From positions 8,505 through 60,203 of the forward strand of contig NZ_JAKFHA010000014.1 in the NCBI RefSeq assembly GCF_021502675.1: a DNA stretch of 51,699 bases, in the 5' to 3' direction. A model generated the notes under the pieces. It did no database searches. It was not told the DNA's origin and worked only from the letters and a program-made list of their open reading frames with translations. Below are positions 26,076 through 35,135 of the stretch, in pieces (within the stretch, counting starts at the first letter, position 1; each line of letters begins with the position of its first letter). A program made the translations under genes and the position numbers. The DNA comes from Yinghuangia soli (GTDB taxonomy: Bacteria; Actinomycetota; Actinomycetes; Streptomycetales; Streptomycetaceae).

Positions 26076-27038
26076 ATGACACCTCCGTCCGGCACCGCCG
26101 TGCTCGAAACCGAGACCCCGACGCCGGCCCCGATAAGGGGCACGCTGGGCGGGGAGCAGAAGAACTGGGCCGAACAAGTGGCCCTCGCGCTGTTCATCGG
26201 GATCCCGTTCCTCGCGCTGATCGCCGCGGTCCCGGCGATGTGGGGCTGGGGCCTGACGTGGGTCGACGTGGCCCTCATGTTCGTCATGTACGGGATCACC
26301 GGGCACGGCATCACCATCGGGTTCCACCGCTACTTCACGCACGGCTCGTTCAAGGCCGGCCGCAAGGTGCGCATCGCGCTGGCGATCGCCGGGAACATGG
26401 CCGTGCAGGGCCCGCTGGTCCGCTGGGTCGCGGACCACCGCAAGCACCACAAGTTCTCCGACCAGGAGGGCGACCCGCACTCGCCGTGGAAGTACGGCAG
26501 CGGCGTGCGCGCGCTGTCCAAGGGCATGTGGTGGGCGCACATGGGCTGGCTCTTCGACGTCGAGCAGACGCCGCAGGACAAGTACGCGCCGGACCTGCTC
26601 AAGGACGACGACATGGTCCGCGTCTCGCGCCAGTTCCCGTTCTGGGTGGCCGTCTCGCTGCTGTTCCCCGCGCTGGCCGGCGGTCTGATCACGTGGTCCT
26701 GGCAGGGCGCGGTCACCGCGTTCTTCTGGGCCGGCCTGGTCCGGGTCGGCCTGCTGCACCACGTCACGTGGTCGATCAATTCGATCTGCCACGCGGTGGG
26801 CAACCAGCCTTTCCGGTCCCGCGACAAGTCCGGCAACGTGTGGTGGCTGGCCATCCCGTCGATGGGCGAGTCGTGGCACAACCTGCACCACGCCGACCAG
26901 ACCGCGGCCCGGCACGGCGTGCTGCGCGGGCAGATCGACTCCAGTGCCCGGATCATCCGCATCATGGAGAAATTGGGCTGGGTTTCGGATGTGCGTTGGC
27001 CGGACCGTGCGCGGATCGAGTCGCGGCGCGCGGCATGA
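26076..27038 (+). CDS. membrane acyl-CoA/acyl-lipid delta-9 fatty acid desaturase
   Basis: The 320-residue integral membrane di-iron desaturase introduces a cis double bond into acyl chains. The three His boxes are present: 'HRYFTH', 'DHRKHHKFSD' and 'ESWHNLHHADQ', with an extra 'LLHHVTW'. Hydrophobic segments lie at about 35-55, 60-78, 180-200 and 205-225. ATG 26076 follows GAGGGA. The TetR gene starts 7 bases after its stop, and two palindromes lie about 100 bases upstream. The product would adjust membrane fluidity, so control by temperature or acyl-CoA level is plausible. Confidence 0.93.
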   Translation: MTPPSGTAVLETETPTPAPIRGTLGGEQKNWAEQVALALFIGIPFLALIAAVPAMWGWGLTWVDVALMFVMYGITGHGITIGFHRYFTHGSFKAGRKVRIALAIAGNMAVQGPLVRWVADHRKHHKFSDQEGDPHSPWKYGSGVRALSKGMWWAHMGWLFDVEQTPQDKYAPDLLKDDDMVRVSRQFPFWVAVSLLFPALAGGLITWSWQGAVTAFFWAGLVRVGLLHHVTWSINSICHAVGNQPFRSRDKSGNVWWLAIPSMGESWHNLHHADQTAARHGVLRGQIDSSARIIRIMEKLGWVSDVRWPDRARIESRRAA

Positions 27039-27045
27039 TGGGGCG

Positions 27046-27774
27046 ATGACCGAAAGCAGCAGACGCGGCGGGGCCCCGCGCGGCGGCGGTCGTGTGCGCA
27101 TGACCGGCAAGGAACGGCGCGAGCAGCTGATCGACATCGGTCGCACCCTGTTCGCGGAGCGCGGGTTCGACGCGACGAGCGTGGAGGAGATCGCCGCCAA
27201 GGCGGGCGTCTCCAAGCCGGTGGTGTACGAGCACTTCGGCGGCAAGGAAGGCCTCTACGCGGTGGTCGTGGACCGCGAGATGCGCATCCTGCTGGACGGG
27301 GTGACCAGTGCGCTGACCGGCGGCCACCCGCGGGAGTTGTTGGAGCAGGCCGCTTTCGGCCTGCTCGACTACATCGAGCACTCCACCGACGGCTTCCAGA
27401 TCCTGGTGCGGGACTCGCCGGTGGCCCAGTCCACCGGCACCTTCGCCTCGCTGATCAGCGACATCGCCTCGCAGGTCGAGCACATCCTGGGCCTGGAGTT
27501 CGCCTCGCGCGGCTACGACCCCAAGTTCGCCCCGATGTACGCGCAGATGCTCGTCGGCATGGTCGCGCTCACCGGCCAGTGGTGGCTGGACGTGCGCTCG
27601 CCGGCCAAGTCGGAAGTGGCCGCGCACCTGGTGAACCTGGCCTGGAACGGGCTGTCCGGGCTGGAGCAGAACCCGCGCCTGGTGACCCGGCGCAAGTACG
27701 ACCGCACCGACGGGCGCGGCATCGCCGACGTCCCGGGGGCGGATCCCGGGAAGCACGGCAAACCCGCGGTCTGA
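27046..27774 (+). CDS. TetR family transcriptional regulator
   Basis: The 242-residue repressor-type protein has the N-terminal TetR helix-turn-helix: 'RREQLIDIGRTLFAERGFDATSVEEIAAKAGVSKPVVYEHFGGKEGLY', about residues 24-71. The C-terminal ligand domain contains 'MVGMVALTGQWWLD'. ATG 27046 lies 7 bases after the desaturase stop, so the genes form one operon. It probably binds the palindromes at 25950-25980 and represses its own operon. The effector could be an acyl-CoA, as for FasR- and DesT-type regulators; that is inference. Confidence 0.9.
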   Translation: MTESSRRGGAPRGGGRVRMTGKERREQLIDIGRTLFAERGFDATSVEEIAAKAGVSKPVVYEHFGGKEGLYAVVVDREMRILLDGVTSALTGGHPRELLEQAAFGLLDYIEHSTDGFQILVRDSPVAQSTGTFASLISDIASQVEHILGLEFASRGYDPKFAPMYAQMLVGMVALTGQWWLDVRSPAKSEVAAHLVNLAWNGLSGLEQNPRLVTRRKYDRTDGRGIADVPGADPGKHGKPAV

Positions 27775-27827
27775 GCACTCGTGCAGGGGGCTCACCGCGG
27801 ACCCGCCTGTGGCGGCAGCGCACCTAC

Positions 27828-27865
27828 GGCTTCGGCCCCCCCCGGGCACGGGGGGGGCCCAAGCC
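27828..27865. terminator. bidirectional terminator with G/C tracts
   Basis: A 16-bp stem with one mismatch (ggcttcgg followed by an 8-C run, against an 8-G run followed by cccaagcc) has a 6-base loop. It lies between the convergent TetR and ADP-ribosylglycohydrolase genes. The homopolymer runs may be prone to sequencing error. Confidence 0.85.
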
Positions 27866-27907
27866 GTGTGAGGGGGGGGAGCCGCCGCGGCGGCCGTCTG
27901 CGGGCGG

Positions 27908-28828
27908 TCAGCCGACGAGGCTGCCGGTGTCCACCCAGTCGGGGACCGGCTCGGCCGCGGCCAGCCACGCATCGGGGACGCCGCCGAGGCCGGTGCGGGC
28001 GGCCACCACGCCGCCGGTGATGGCGCAGGTGGTGTCCACGTCGCCCAGGCCGAACGCCGTTGTCCACAGCGCCTCGACGAGGTCGTCCTGGTGGCGGGCC
28101 GCGGACCACAGCGCGAACGGCACGGTGTCCGGGCACGACATGCGCCGGCCGGTGCCGAGCACCTCGGCGGCGTGCCGCCAGGTGGTCATCTCGCCGAACG
28201 AGGCGGCCTTGCGCAGGCCGCCGCGCACCTCGCTGTAGGGCGTCCGGTCCGCGACCGCGCCGAGGAACGCCTCGGGGGCGGTCGCCGGTTCGTCCCGTCC
28301 GGCGGCCATCAGCGCGGCCGCGACGGCGACCGCCACCGCACCCGCGGCGGCCTCCGGATGCGCATGGCTGGCCTCCGCGCTGAGCGCGGCCTGCTCGGCC
28401 ACGAGGTCGAGGTCGCCGGCGAACCACGCGCCCAGCGGCGCGACCCGCATCGCGGAGCCGTTGCCCCACGAGCCCATGCCCTCGAACTGCGCCTGCGTGA
28501 CGTCGCGCCAGTCCTCGCCCGCGTGGATCGCGCGCAGCACACCGTGCATCGACCCGCCGTAGCCGCGGTACGGGTCGGCCATGTACGTGTGCGCGAAGTG
28601 GTCGGCGAGAGCGTCCTGGTCGATGTGTCCGTGCAGGTGCAGGATGCGGACGACGGACAGCGCCATGGCGGTGTCGTCGGTCCAGTTCCAGGGGCTCTCC
28701 TCGGGGGTGGTGCGGTGCACGAGTGCGTCGACGCGTTCCGCCCCCTTCCGGAAGAACCAGCGCTGTCCGAAGGCGTCTCCGAGGGCGAGGCCGCGCAGTG
28801 AAGCCGCGGCGTTGTGGATGCGGTCCAT
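27908..28828 (-). CDS. ADP-ribosylglycohydrolase family protein (2)
   Basis: The 306-residue protein is a second member of the family in this window. It shows GDAFG (17-21), WTDDT (49-53), 'GMGSWGNGSAMRVAPLGAWFA', 'SHAHPEAAAGAVAVA', 'SCPDTVPFALW' and the metal-binding 'LGDVDTTCAITGG'. All of these blocks align with the protein at 2628-3542. ATG 28828 follows GAGGAGGA. It precedes the VOC gene on the same strand, but the ~70-base gaps leave cotranscription open. The substrate (ADP-ribosyl-Arg, ADP-ribosyl-Ser, or a free metabolite) cannot be predicted. Confidence 0.9.
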   Translation of the reverse strand: MDRIHNAAASLRGLALGDAFGQRWFFRKGAERVDALVHRTTPEESPWNWTDDTAMALSVVRILHLHGHIDQDALADHFAHTYMADPYRGYGGSMHGVLRAIHAGEDWRDVTQAQFEGMGSWGNGSAMRVAPLGAWFAGDLDLVAEQAALSAEASHAHPEAAAGAVAVAVAAALMAAGRDEPATAPEAFLGAVADRTPYSEVRGGLRKAASFGEMTTWRHAAEVLGTGRRMSCPDTVPFALWSAARHQDDLVEALWTTAFGLGDVDTTCAITGGVVAARTGLGGVPDAWLAAAEPVPDWVDTGSLVG

Positions 28829-28897
28829 GGGCGCATCCTCCTCTTGCCGCGCGGGCCCCGGCCAGGCCTTTAAATGCGCAACGTCGGGCGTGGGACG

Positions 28898-29257
28898 TCA
28901 GTGCGCGGCGATGAGCTCGAGGCGGTTGCCGACCGGGTCCTCGGTGTGGAAGCGGCGGACGCCCGGGATCTCGTCGCTCCACCGCACCGGGGCGCCCGCC
29001 GCGGCGAGCCGCTCGGCCAGTACGTCCAGGTCGTCGACGACGAACGCGGGATGCGCCTTCCCGGCCGGGTGGAAGTCGGGGTCCACGCCGAGGTGGAGCT
29101 GCACCGCGCCCGCGGTGAACCAGCAGCCGCCGCGGACCGCGAGGGCGGGCGGCTTGGGCACTTCGGCCATGCCCAGCGGCCCGGTGTAGAAGGCGCGCAG
29201 CAGGTCCTCGGCGCCGGACGGGATGGCGAGTTGCACGTGGTCGAGCGAGCGCAGCAT
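28898..29257 (-). CDS. VOC family (glyoxalase/dioxygenase fold) protein
   Basis: The 119-residue protein has a single vicinal-oxygen-chelate domain: 'LDHVQLAIPSGAEDLLRAFYTGPLGM' at the start and 'VRRFHTEDPVGNRLELI' at the end, with metal-ligand positions His7, His55 and Glu115. Such proteins act as small lyases, isomerases or drug-binding proteins. The substrate is unknown. ATG 29257 is the natural start, beginning exactly at the domain. It lies between tam and the second ADP-ribosylglycohydrolase on the - strand. Confidence 0.88.
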   Translation of the reverse strand: MLRSLDHVQLAIPSGAEDLLRAFYTGPLGMAEVPKPPALAVRGGCWFTAGAVQLHLGVDPDFHPAGKAHPAFVVDDLDVLAERLAAAGAPVRWSDEIPGVRRFHTEDPVGNRLELIAAH

Positions 29258-29323
29258 CGGATCTCTCTTCGGCCGGATCGGGTCGTTCGGGGCGGGTCGG
29301 GGTCAGGTCGGGGGGCGGTGCGG

Positions 29324-30097
29324 TCAGGCGTCGCGTACCGCGACCGCGAAGATGCGGCGGAACGGCAGCACCGTGCCGTACGGCCGCGCCGGGTAGGCCT
29401 CGGCCAGCAGCGCGCCGTACCGGGCGAGGAACTCGCACTGCTCGCCCGGCTCCAGCGCGTCGAGCACCGGCCGGAGCGCGGTGCCCTTGGTCCACTCCAG
29501 GACCGGGTCCGGGCCGTGCAGGACGTGCCGGTACGTGGTCTCCCAGGCGTCGACCCGGAAGCCGGGCCGGGCCAGCGCCTCCAGGTACTGGTCCGCGGAG
29601 GTCACCTCGGAGCGCAGCAGCGGCACGTCGGCGAGCCGGTCCTTCCAGCGGGCCGAGGCGGCCAGTTCGCCGATCAGGACGTGCGTCGGCTCGGCGAAGT
29701 TGCCGGGCACCTGGACCGCGAAGGCCCCGCCCGGAGCGAGTGCATCGCACCAGCGGGCGAGCTTGGCCACGTGGCCGGGCACCCAGTGCAGTGCGGCGTT
29801 GGCGACGATGACGTCGGGGGTGTCCGCGGGGGCCCAGTCGGCGAGTTCGGCGAGCGCGAAGCCGAGGCGCCCGGGACGCTCATGGGCGCGTGCCGCCTCG
29901 ACCATCTCGGCGGAGTTGTCGAGTCCGGTGACGTGCGCGTCCGGCCAGCGGTCGGAGAGGACGGCGGTGACGTTGCCCGGACCGCACCCCAGGTCGTACA
30001 CGCGCGCCGGCGCCGCGACCGGGATGCGGGCGACGAGCTCGTGGAACGGGCGGGCCCGCTCGTCGGCGTAGTGCAGGTACTGGCCGGGGTCCCACAT
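29324..30097 (-). CDS. tam: trans-aconitate 2-methyltransferase
   Basis: Tam methylates trans-aconitate, a spontaneous isomer of cis-aconitate that inhibits aconitase, with SAM. The 257-residue protein starts with the hallmark 'MWDPGQYLHYADERARPFHELVARI'. It has motif I 'VYDLGCGPGNVTAVL', 'TGLDNSAEMVEAA', and 'DVIVANAALHWVPGH'. The length matches E. coli Tam (252). ATG 30097 has a GGAGGAAG ribosome site. It is divergent from the MarR gene at 30229, with two palindromic operators between them. Confidence 0.95.
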   Translation of the reverse strand: MWDPGQYLHYADERARPFHELVARIPVAAPARVYDLGCGPGNVTAVLSDRWPDAHVTGLDNSAEMVEAARAHERPGRLGFALAELADWAPADTPDVIVANAALHWVPGHVAKLARWCDALAPGGAFAVQVPGNFAEPTHVLIGELAASARWKDRLADVPLLRSEVTSADQYLEALARPGFRVDAWETTYRHVLHGPDPVLEWTKGTALRPVLDALEPGEQCEFLARYGALLAEAYPARPYGTVLPFRRIFAVAVRDA

Positions 30098-30140
30098 GGC
30101 TTCCTCCTGGGTGGCGGGGGCGGTGCCGGGGCAGGCGATT

Positions 30141-30194
30141 TATCTTGACATCAAGATAGTACGCGGTCCGCCGCTTTTTGTCTTGACGTCAAGA
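30141..30194. promoter_or_regulatory. two TamR-type operators in the tam/tamR intergenic region
   Basis: TATCTTGACATCAAGATA (30141-30158) and TCTTGACGTCAAGA (30181-30194) are near-perfect dyads sharing TCTTGA-N2-TCAAGA, with centres 38 bp apart. MarR proteins of the UrtR/TamR group bind dyads of this size between divergent genes. They would repress both tam and tamR. Individual -35/-10 boxes are not clear. Confidence 0.85.
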
Positions 30195-30228
30195 GGCTCG
30201 GCGTCGAAAGACTCGCTAGACTGATCCC

Positions 30229-30732
30229 ATGAAGGACGAGGTCGACCGACTGATCGAGGCGTGGCAGCGCGAGCGCCCCGACCTCGATGTCGAGCCCCTT
30301 GAGGTGCTCAGCCGGGTCACCCGGCTGGCCCGGCACCTGGACCGTGCGCGCCGCCTCGCCTTCTCCGCCCGCGACCTGGAGCCGTGGGAGTTCGACGTGC
30401 TCTCCGCACTGCGCCGCGCGGGGGCGCCGTACCAGCTCTCCCCCGGACAGTTGCTCACCCAGACGCTGGTGACGTCCGGCACGATGACCAACCGCATCGA
30501 CCGGCTCGCCGCGAAGGACCTCGTGCAGCGGCTGCCCGATCCGGGCGACCGGCGCGGCGTGCTGGTCCGGCTCACCGACCGCGGGCGCGACCGGGTGGAC
30601 GCGGCGATGGCCGAACTCCTCGAACACGAACGCGACATCCTGGCCGGGCTCGACTCCGGCCAGCGCGCGGCGCTCGCCGGGCTGCTGCGCTCGGTCGTCG
30701 CGCCGTTCGACAACCACGCGTCCTCGCACTGA
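30229..30732 (+). CDS. tamR: MarR family regulator, TamR-like
   Basis: The 167-residue winged-helix regulator has an N-terminal extra helix with Trp13 ('LIEAWQRERPDL'), as in the UrtR/TamR subgroup. The MarR core follows: 'LTQTLVTSGTMTNRIDRLAAKDLVQRLPDPGDRRGVLVRLTDRGR', recognition helix and wing. In Streptomyces coelicolor TamR is divergent from tam and responds to trans-aconitate, cis-aconitate and citrate; gene order and operators here match. ATG 30229 begins the protein; the region before it lacks a strong ribosome site. It probably also acts at the mdh promoter (see 44071-44088). Confidence 0.9.
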   Translation: MKDEVDRLIEAWQRERPDLDVEPLEVLSRVTRLARHLDRARRLAFSARDLEPWEFDVLSALRRAGAPYQLSPGQLLTQTLVTSGTMTNRIDRLAAKDLVQRLPDPGDRRGVLVRLTDRGRDRVDAAMAELLEHERDILAGLDSGQRAALAGLLRSVVAPFDNHASSH

Positions 30733-30809
30733 GCTTCCGCTCTCCCCTCCCCATTTCGGTGCCGCGTCTGGTGCCGACTGCACAGGCACGCCCAATATGG
30801 CGGCACGCG

Positions 30810-30825
30810 ACCGCCGATCGGCGGT
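30810..30825 (+). promoter_or_regulatory. 16-bp perfect palindrome upstream of the SGNH hydrolase
   Basis: ACCGCCGATCGGCGGT lies just before the GGGAGG ribosome site and about 20 bases before the start codon. It could be an operator or a 5'-UTR hairpin. No regulator gene for it is identifiable here. Confidence 0.6.
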
Positions 30826-30846
30826 CCCAGCGGGAGGGATCACGGC

Positions 30847-31704
30847 ATGCGCACCAGACCAGGCACGCTGCTCGCCGCACTCCTCAGCGCCGTCCTGCTT
30901 GTTGCGGGCGGCGCTTCGTCGGCGGTGGCCGGCACCGGTGCCGGCAGCGGCGCGACGTACTACGTCTCGCTCGGCGATTCATTGGCCAAGGGCTACATGC
31001 CCGGCCAGGGCGACACCGACCAGGGCTACACCGACCGGCTGCACACCGCGCTCAAGGCGGGCGACGCCGGAATCGAGCACATCAAGCTGGGGTGCAGCGG
31101 CGCCACCACGACCACCCTGCTCAACGGGGGCGGGGGCTGTACGTACGCCGAGGGCAGCCAGCTCGCGGCCGCCGAGAAGTTCCTGCGCGCGCACCGCGGC
31201 AAGGTGCGCGTCCTGACGATCGACATCGGCGCGAACGACGTGCAGCGCTGCGCGCGCGGCATGAGCCTGGACTTCCCGTGCGTGGCGGAGGGGATGTCCA
31301 CGGTCGGCAAGAACCTGCCGGTCATCCTCAAGCGGCTGCGCGCCGCGGGCGGTCCGCAGGTGAAGTTCGCCGGCATGACGTACTACAACCCGTCGCTCGC
31401 CGCATGGCTGGCCGGTGACCAGGGGCGGCAGTTCGCGTACCTGACCTCGGTGCTGCAGGAGGTGCTGAACGGCATCATCGGCAGCAGCCTGCGTGTCAAG
31501 GACTTCCGGGTGGCCGACGTCGCCGGGGCGTTCTCCAGCCGGTCGTATACGCCGCTGGTCCCGCTGCCCGGCGTCGGGCAGGTGCCGCTGAACGTGGCGA
31601 AGATCTGCCAACTGACGTTCATGTGCACGCGGCAGGACATCCACGCGAACCCGGCCGGGTACCAGGTGCTGGCCGACTCGTTCGCGGCCGTGCTGAAGAA
31701 GTGA
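30847..31704 (+). CDS. secreted SGNH/GDSL hydrolase (esterase/lipase type)
   Basis: The 285-residue protein has a Sec signal peptide (about 1-28, 'LLVAGGASSAVAG'). The SGNH core includes catalytic Ser45 in 'SLGDSLAKGY', the Gly/Asn oxyanion blocks ('LGCSGAT', 'GAND' 128-131) and the C-terminal 'DIHANPAGY' with Asp264/His266. Paired Cys residues suggest disulfides, as in Streptomyces SGNH lipases. Secreted members hydrolyse lipids, acetylated sugars or phospholipids. ATG 30847 follows GGGAGG. It appears monocistronic, ending in a hairpin. Confidence 0.92.
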   Translation: MRTRPGTLLAALLSAVLLVAGGASSAVAGTGAGSGATYYVSLGDSLAKGYMPGQGDTDQGYTDRLHTALKAGDAGIEHIKLGCSGATTTTLLNGGGGCTYAEGSQLAAAEKFLRAHRGKVRVLTIDIGANDVQRCARGMSLDFPCVAEGMSTVGKNLPVILKRLRAAGGPQVKFAGMTYYNPSLAAWLAGDQGRQFAYLTSVLQEVLNGIIGSSLRVKDFRVADVAGAFSSRSYTPLVPLPGVGQVPLNVAKICQLTFMCTRQDIHANPAGYQVLADSFAAVLKK

Positions 31705-31714
31705 TCCGCAGCCG

Positions 31715-31749
31715 TGCGGCCCGGGAGGGTACGCCCGTCCCGGGCCGCA
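31715..31749. terminator. terminator between SGNH hydrolase and gdhA
   Basis: A perfect 12-bp stem (tgcggcccggga/tcccgggccgca) has an 11-base loop and sits 10 bases after the hydrolase stop and 28 bases beyond the convergent gdhA stop. Confidence 0.85.
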
Positions 31750-31777
31750 TGGCACCGCCTGCGTCGCAGGGGTGCGG

Positions 31778-33463
<1,686 letters not shown>

Positions 33464-34753
33464 TCACTTCGCCGGGGCGGGCGGTGTCGGCTCCGGCCCG
33501 GGCTTTGCGGCCGGTTCCGGTGTGAAGCGCACCGGAAGGCGCTGCAGGCCGCGCATGATCAGGCCGCCGCGCCAGCGCAATTCGGCATCCGGATCGGCGA
33601 GTTCGAGGTCGGGCAGGCGGCGCAGGAGTGTCGTGATGGCGATCTGGCCTTCGAGCCGGGCCAGCGGCGCACCGATGCAGTAGTGGATGCCGTGGCCGAA
33701 CGCGAGATGCGGGTTGTCGGCGCGCGAAAGATCCAGTTTGTCGGGTTCGGCGAACCGCTCTGCATCGCGGTCTGCGGACGCCAGAACCACCAGAACGGGC
33801 TCGCCCGCGGGGATGACGACGCCCCCGATCGGCGTAGCGCAGGTCGTGAAGCGCCAGGTGGCCAACTCGACCGGACCGTCGTAGCGCAGGAGTTCCTCGA
33901 CCGCCGGGCCGATCCGCTCGTCCGGTTCGCGCTGCAGCGCGGCCCGGGCCCCGGGGTGGGCCAGCAGGGTGCGCAGGCCGTTCCCGATGAGGTTGACCGT
34001 GGTCTCGAATCCGGCGAACAGCAGGATGAAGGCCATCGCGGCGGCTTCGTCCTCGGTGAGGTGCTCGCCGTGGTCGCTCGCCCGGATCAAGCCGGAGATC
34101 AGGTCGTCGCCGAGGTCGCCGCGCTTGCGGTGGATCAGCTCGCGCAGGTACGTGCGCATGTGCCGCACCGCCCGGGCCACTCCCCCGCGCGGCCCGGAGC
34201 CGTGCCGGATCATCATCCCGGCCCAGGTGCGGAAGTCGTCCTGGTCCTCCTCGGGCACCCCGAGCAGGTCGCAGATCGCGTAAATGGGCAGCGGGAACGC
34301 GAAGTCGTGGATCAGGTCGGCCTCGCCGGACGCCGCGAAGCCGTCGATGAACCGGTCGGTCAGCTCCTGCACGCGCGGTCGGAAGTCCTCCGCGCGGCGC
34401 GGCGTGAAGGCCTTGGAGACCAGGCGGCGCAGCCGGGTGTGGTCCGGCGGGTCGAGGTTGAGCAGGTGCGCGCCGACGCCGGAGCGCTGCTCGCCGGGCA
34501 CCCCGACCTTGCCCTGCTTCCAGGCTGCCTCGGAGTGCCGCGGGTCCTTGCTGAGCCGCTGGTCGGCGAGTGCCTGGCGGGCGTCCGCGTACCGGGTGAC
34601 CAGCCAGGCCTCGACGCCGCTGGGCAGGGTGGTGCGGTGCACGGGGGCGTGCGCGCGCAGGTGCGCGTACGCCGGATAGGGGTCGGCGACGAACTCGCGG
34701 GTGAACAGCTCCGGCCCGGGCGGGATCCCGCCGCCGGTCACAGGGCAGGTCAT
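33464..34753 (-). CDS. cytochrome P450
   Basis: The 429-residue soluble bacterial P450 is a haem monooxygenase. It shows the I-helix 'FAGFETTVN' in place of the usual AG(G/H)(D/E)TT, the K-helix 'EELLR' (ExxR), and the haem loop 'FGHGIHYCIGAPLAR' with ligand Cys359. A Pro-rich C-terminal tail (about 15 residues) is unusual. The resemblance is to CYP105/CYP107-type actinomycete enzymes; the substrate is unknown. ATG 34753 overlaps the stop of the small membrane protein gene (ATGA). No ferredoxin or ferredoxin reductase gene is adjacent. Confidence 0.94.
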   Translation of the reverse strand: MTCPVTGGGIPPGPELFTREFVADPYPAYAHLRAHAPVHRTTLPSGVEAWLVTRYADARQALADQRLSKDPRHSEAAWKQGKVGVPGEQRSGVGAHLLNLDPPDHTRLRRLVSKAFTPRRAEDFRPRVQELTDRFIDGFAASGEADLIHDFAFPLPIYAICDLLGVPEEDQDDFRTWAGMMIRHGSGPRGGVARAVRHMRTYLRELIHRKRGDLGDDLISGLIRASDHGEHLTEDEAAAMAFILLFAGFETTVNLIGNGLRTLLAHPGARAALQREPDERIGPAVEELLRYDGPVELATWRFTTCATPIGGVVIPAGEPVLVVLASADRDAERFAEPDKLDLSRADNPHLAFGHGIHYCIGAPLARLEGQIAITTLLRRLPDLELADPDAELRWRGGLIMRGLQRLPVRFTPEPAAKPGPEPTPPAPAK

Positions 34754-34992
34754 GCCGGGTTCGGGCCGCCTTGGCGGGCCGCGCGCAGGCCCTTGACGCC
34801 GAGCCAGCCGATCGCGTTGCCGGCCGCGAAGGAGACGACGGTCAGTGCGAGATGGACCAGGAAGAACGCGGTCGGGCCGTCGTTCCAGGAGCGGTCGTCG
34901 CGCCAGATGTTCTTGAGGAAGTTCGGCCAGAGGATCCAGGTCCAGACGCCGAACAGGACGAGCAAGAGGGAGATCGTGCGGCCGATCCGCAT
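34750..34992 (-). CDS. SCO4848-family small membrane protein
   Basis: The 80-residue protein has two hydrophobic segments (about 7-25 and 43-67) separated by a Trp-rich loop 'WPNFLKNIWRDDRSWNDG'. It resembles the SCO4848 family, which in Streptomyces lies beside the D-Ala-D-Ala carboxypeptidase gene as here (divergent, 143 bases). I chose ATG 34992 because the family begins there; GTG 35061 would add 23 hydrophilic residues. AAGGA lies 13 bases upstream, rather far. The stop overlaps the P450 start, so they are cotranscribed. Function unknown. Confidence 0.8.
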   Translation of the reverse strand: MRIGRTISLLLVLFGVWTWILWPNFLKNIWRDDRSWNDGPTAFFLVHLALTVVSFAAGNAIGWLGVKGLRAARQGGPNPA

Positions 34993-35122
34993 GGCGGTGT
35001 ACCTGTTCCTTCGGGGGCTTTCGCGCACGCGGACCGGACCGGGATTAGGCCGTTCGGTCACAGTCGCGTCCGGGTCCAGTATGCGGCGTGTACGTCCCTC
35101 ATCCGCAGGCGGGGGCCGCGGT

Positions 35123-35128
35123 TACTCT
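35123..35128 (+). promoter_or_regulatory. -10 box for a leaderless carboxypeptidase transcript
   Basis: TACTCT matches TANNNT and ends 7 bases before ATG 35136, so transcription should start at or next to the A of the start codon. No purine-rich ribosome site precedes this ATG, which agrees with a leaderless mRNA. The -35 region is weak. Confidence 0.5.
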
Positions 35129-35135
35129 CATCTGC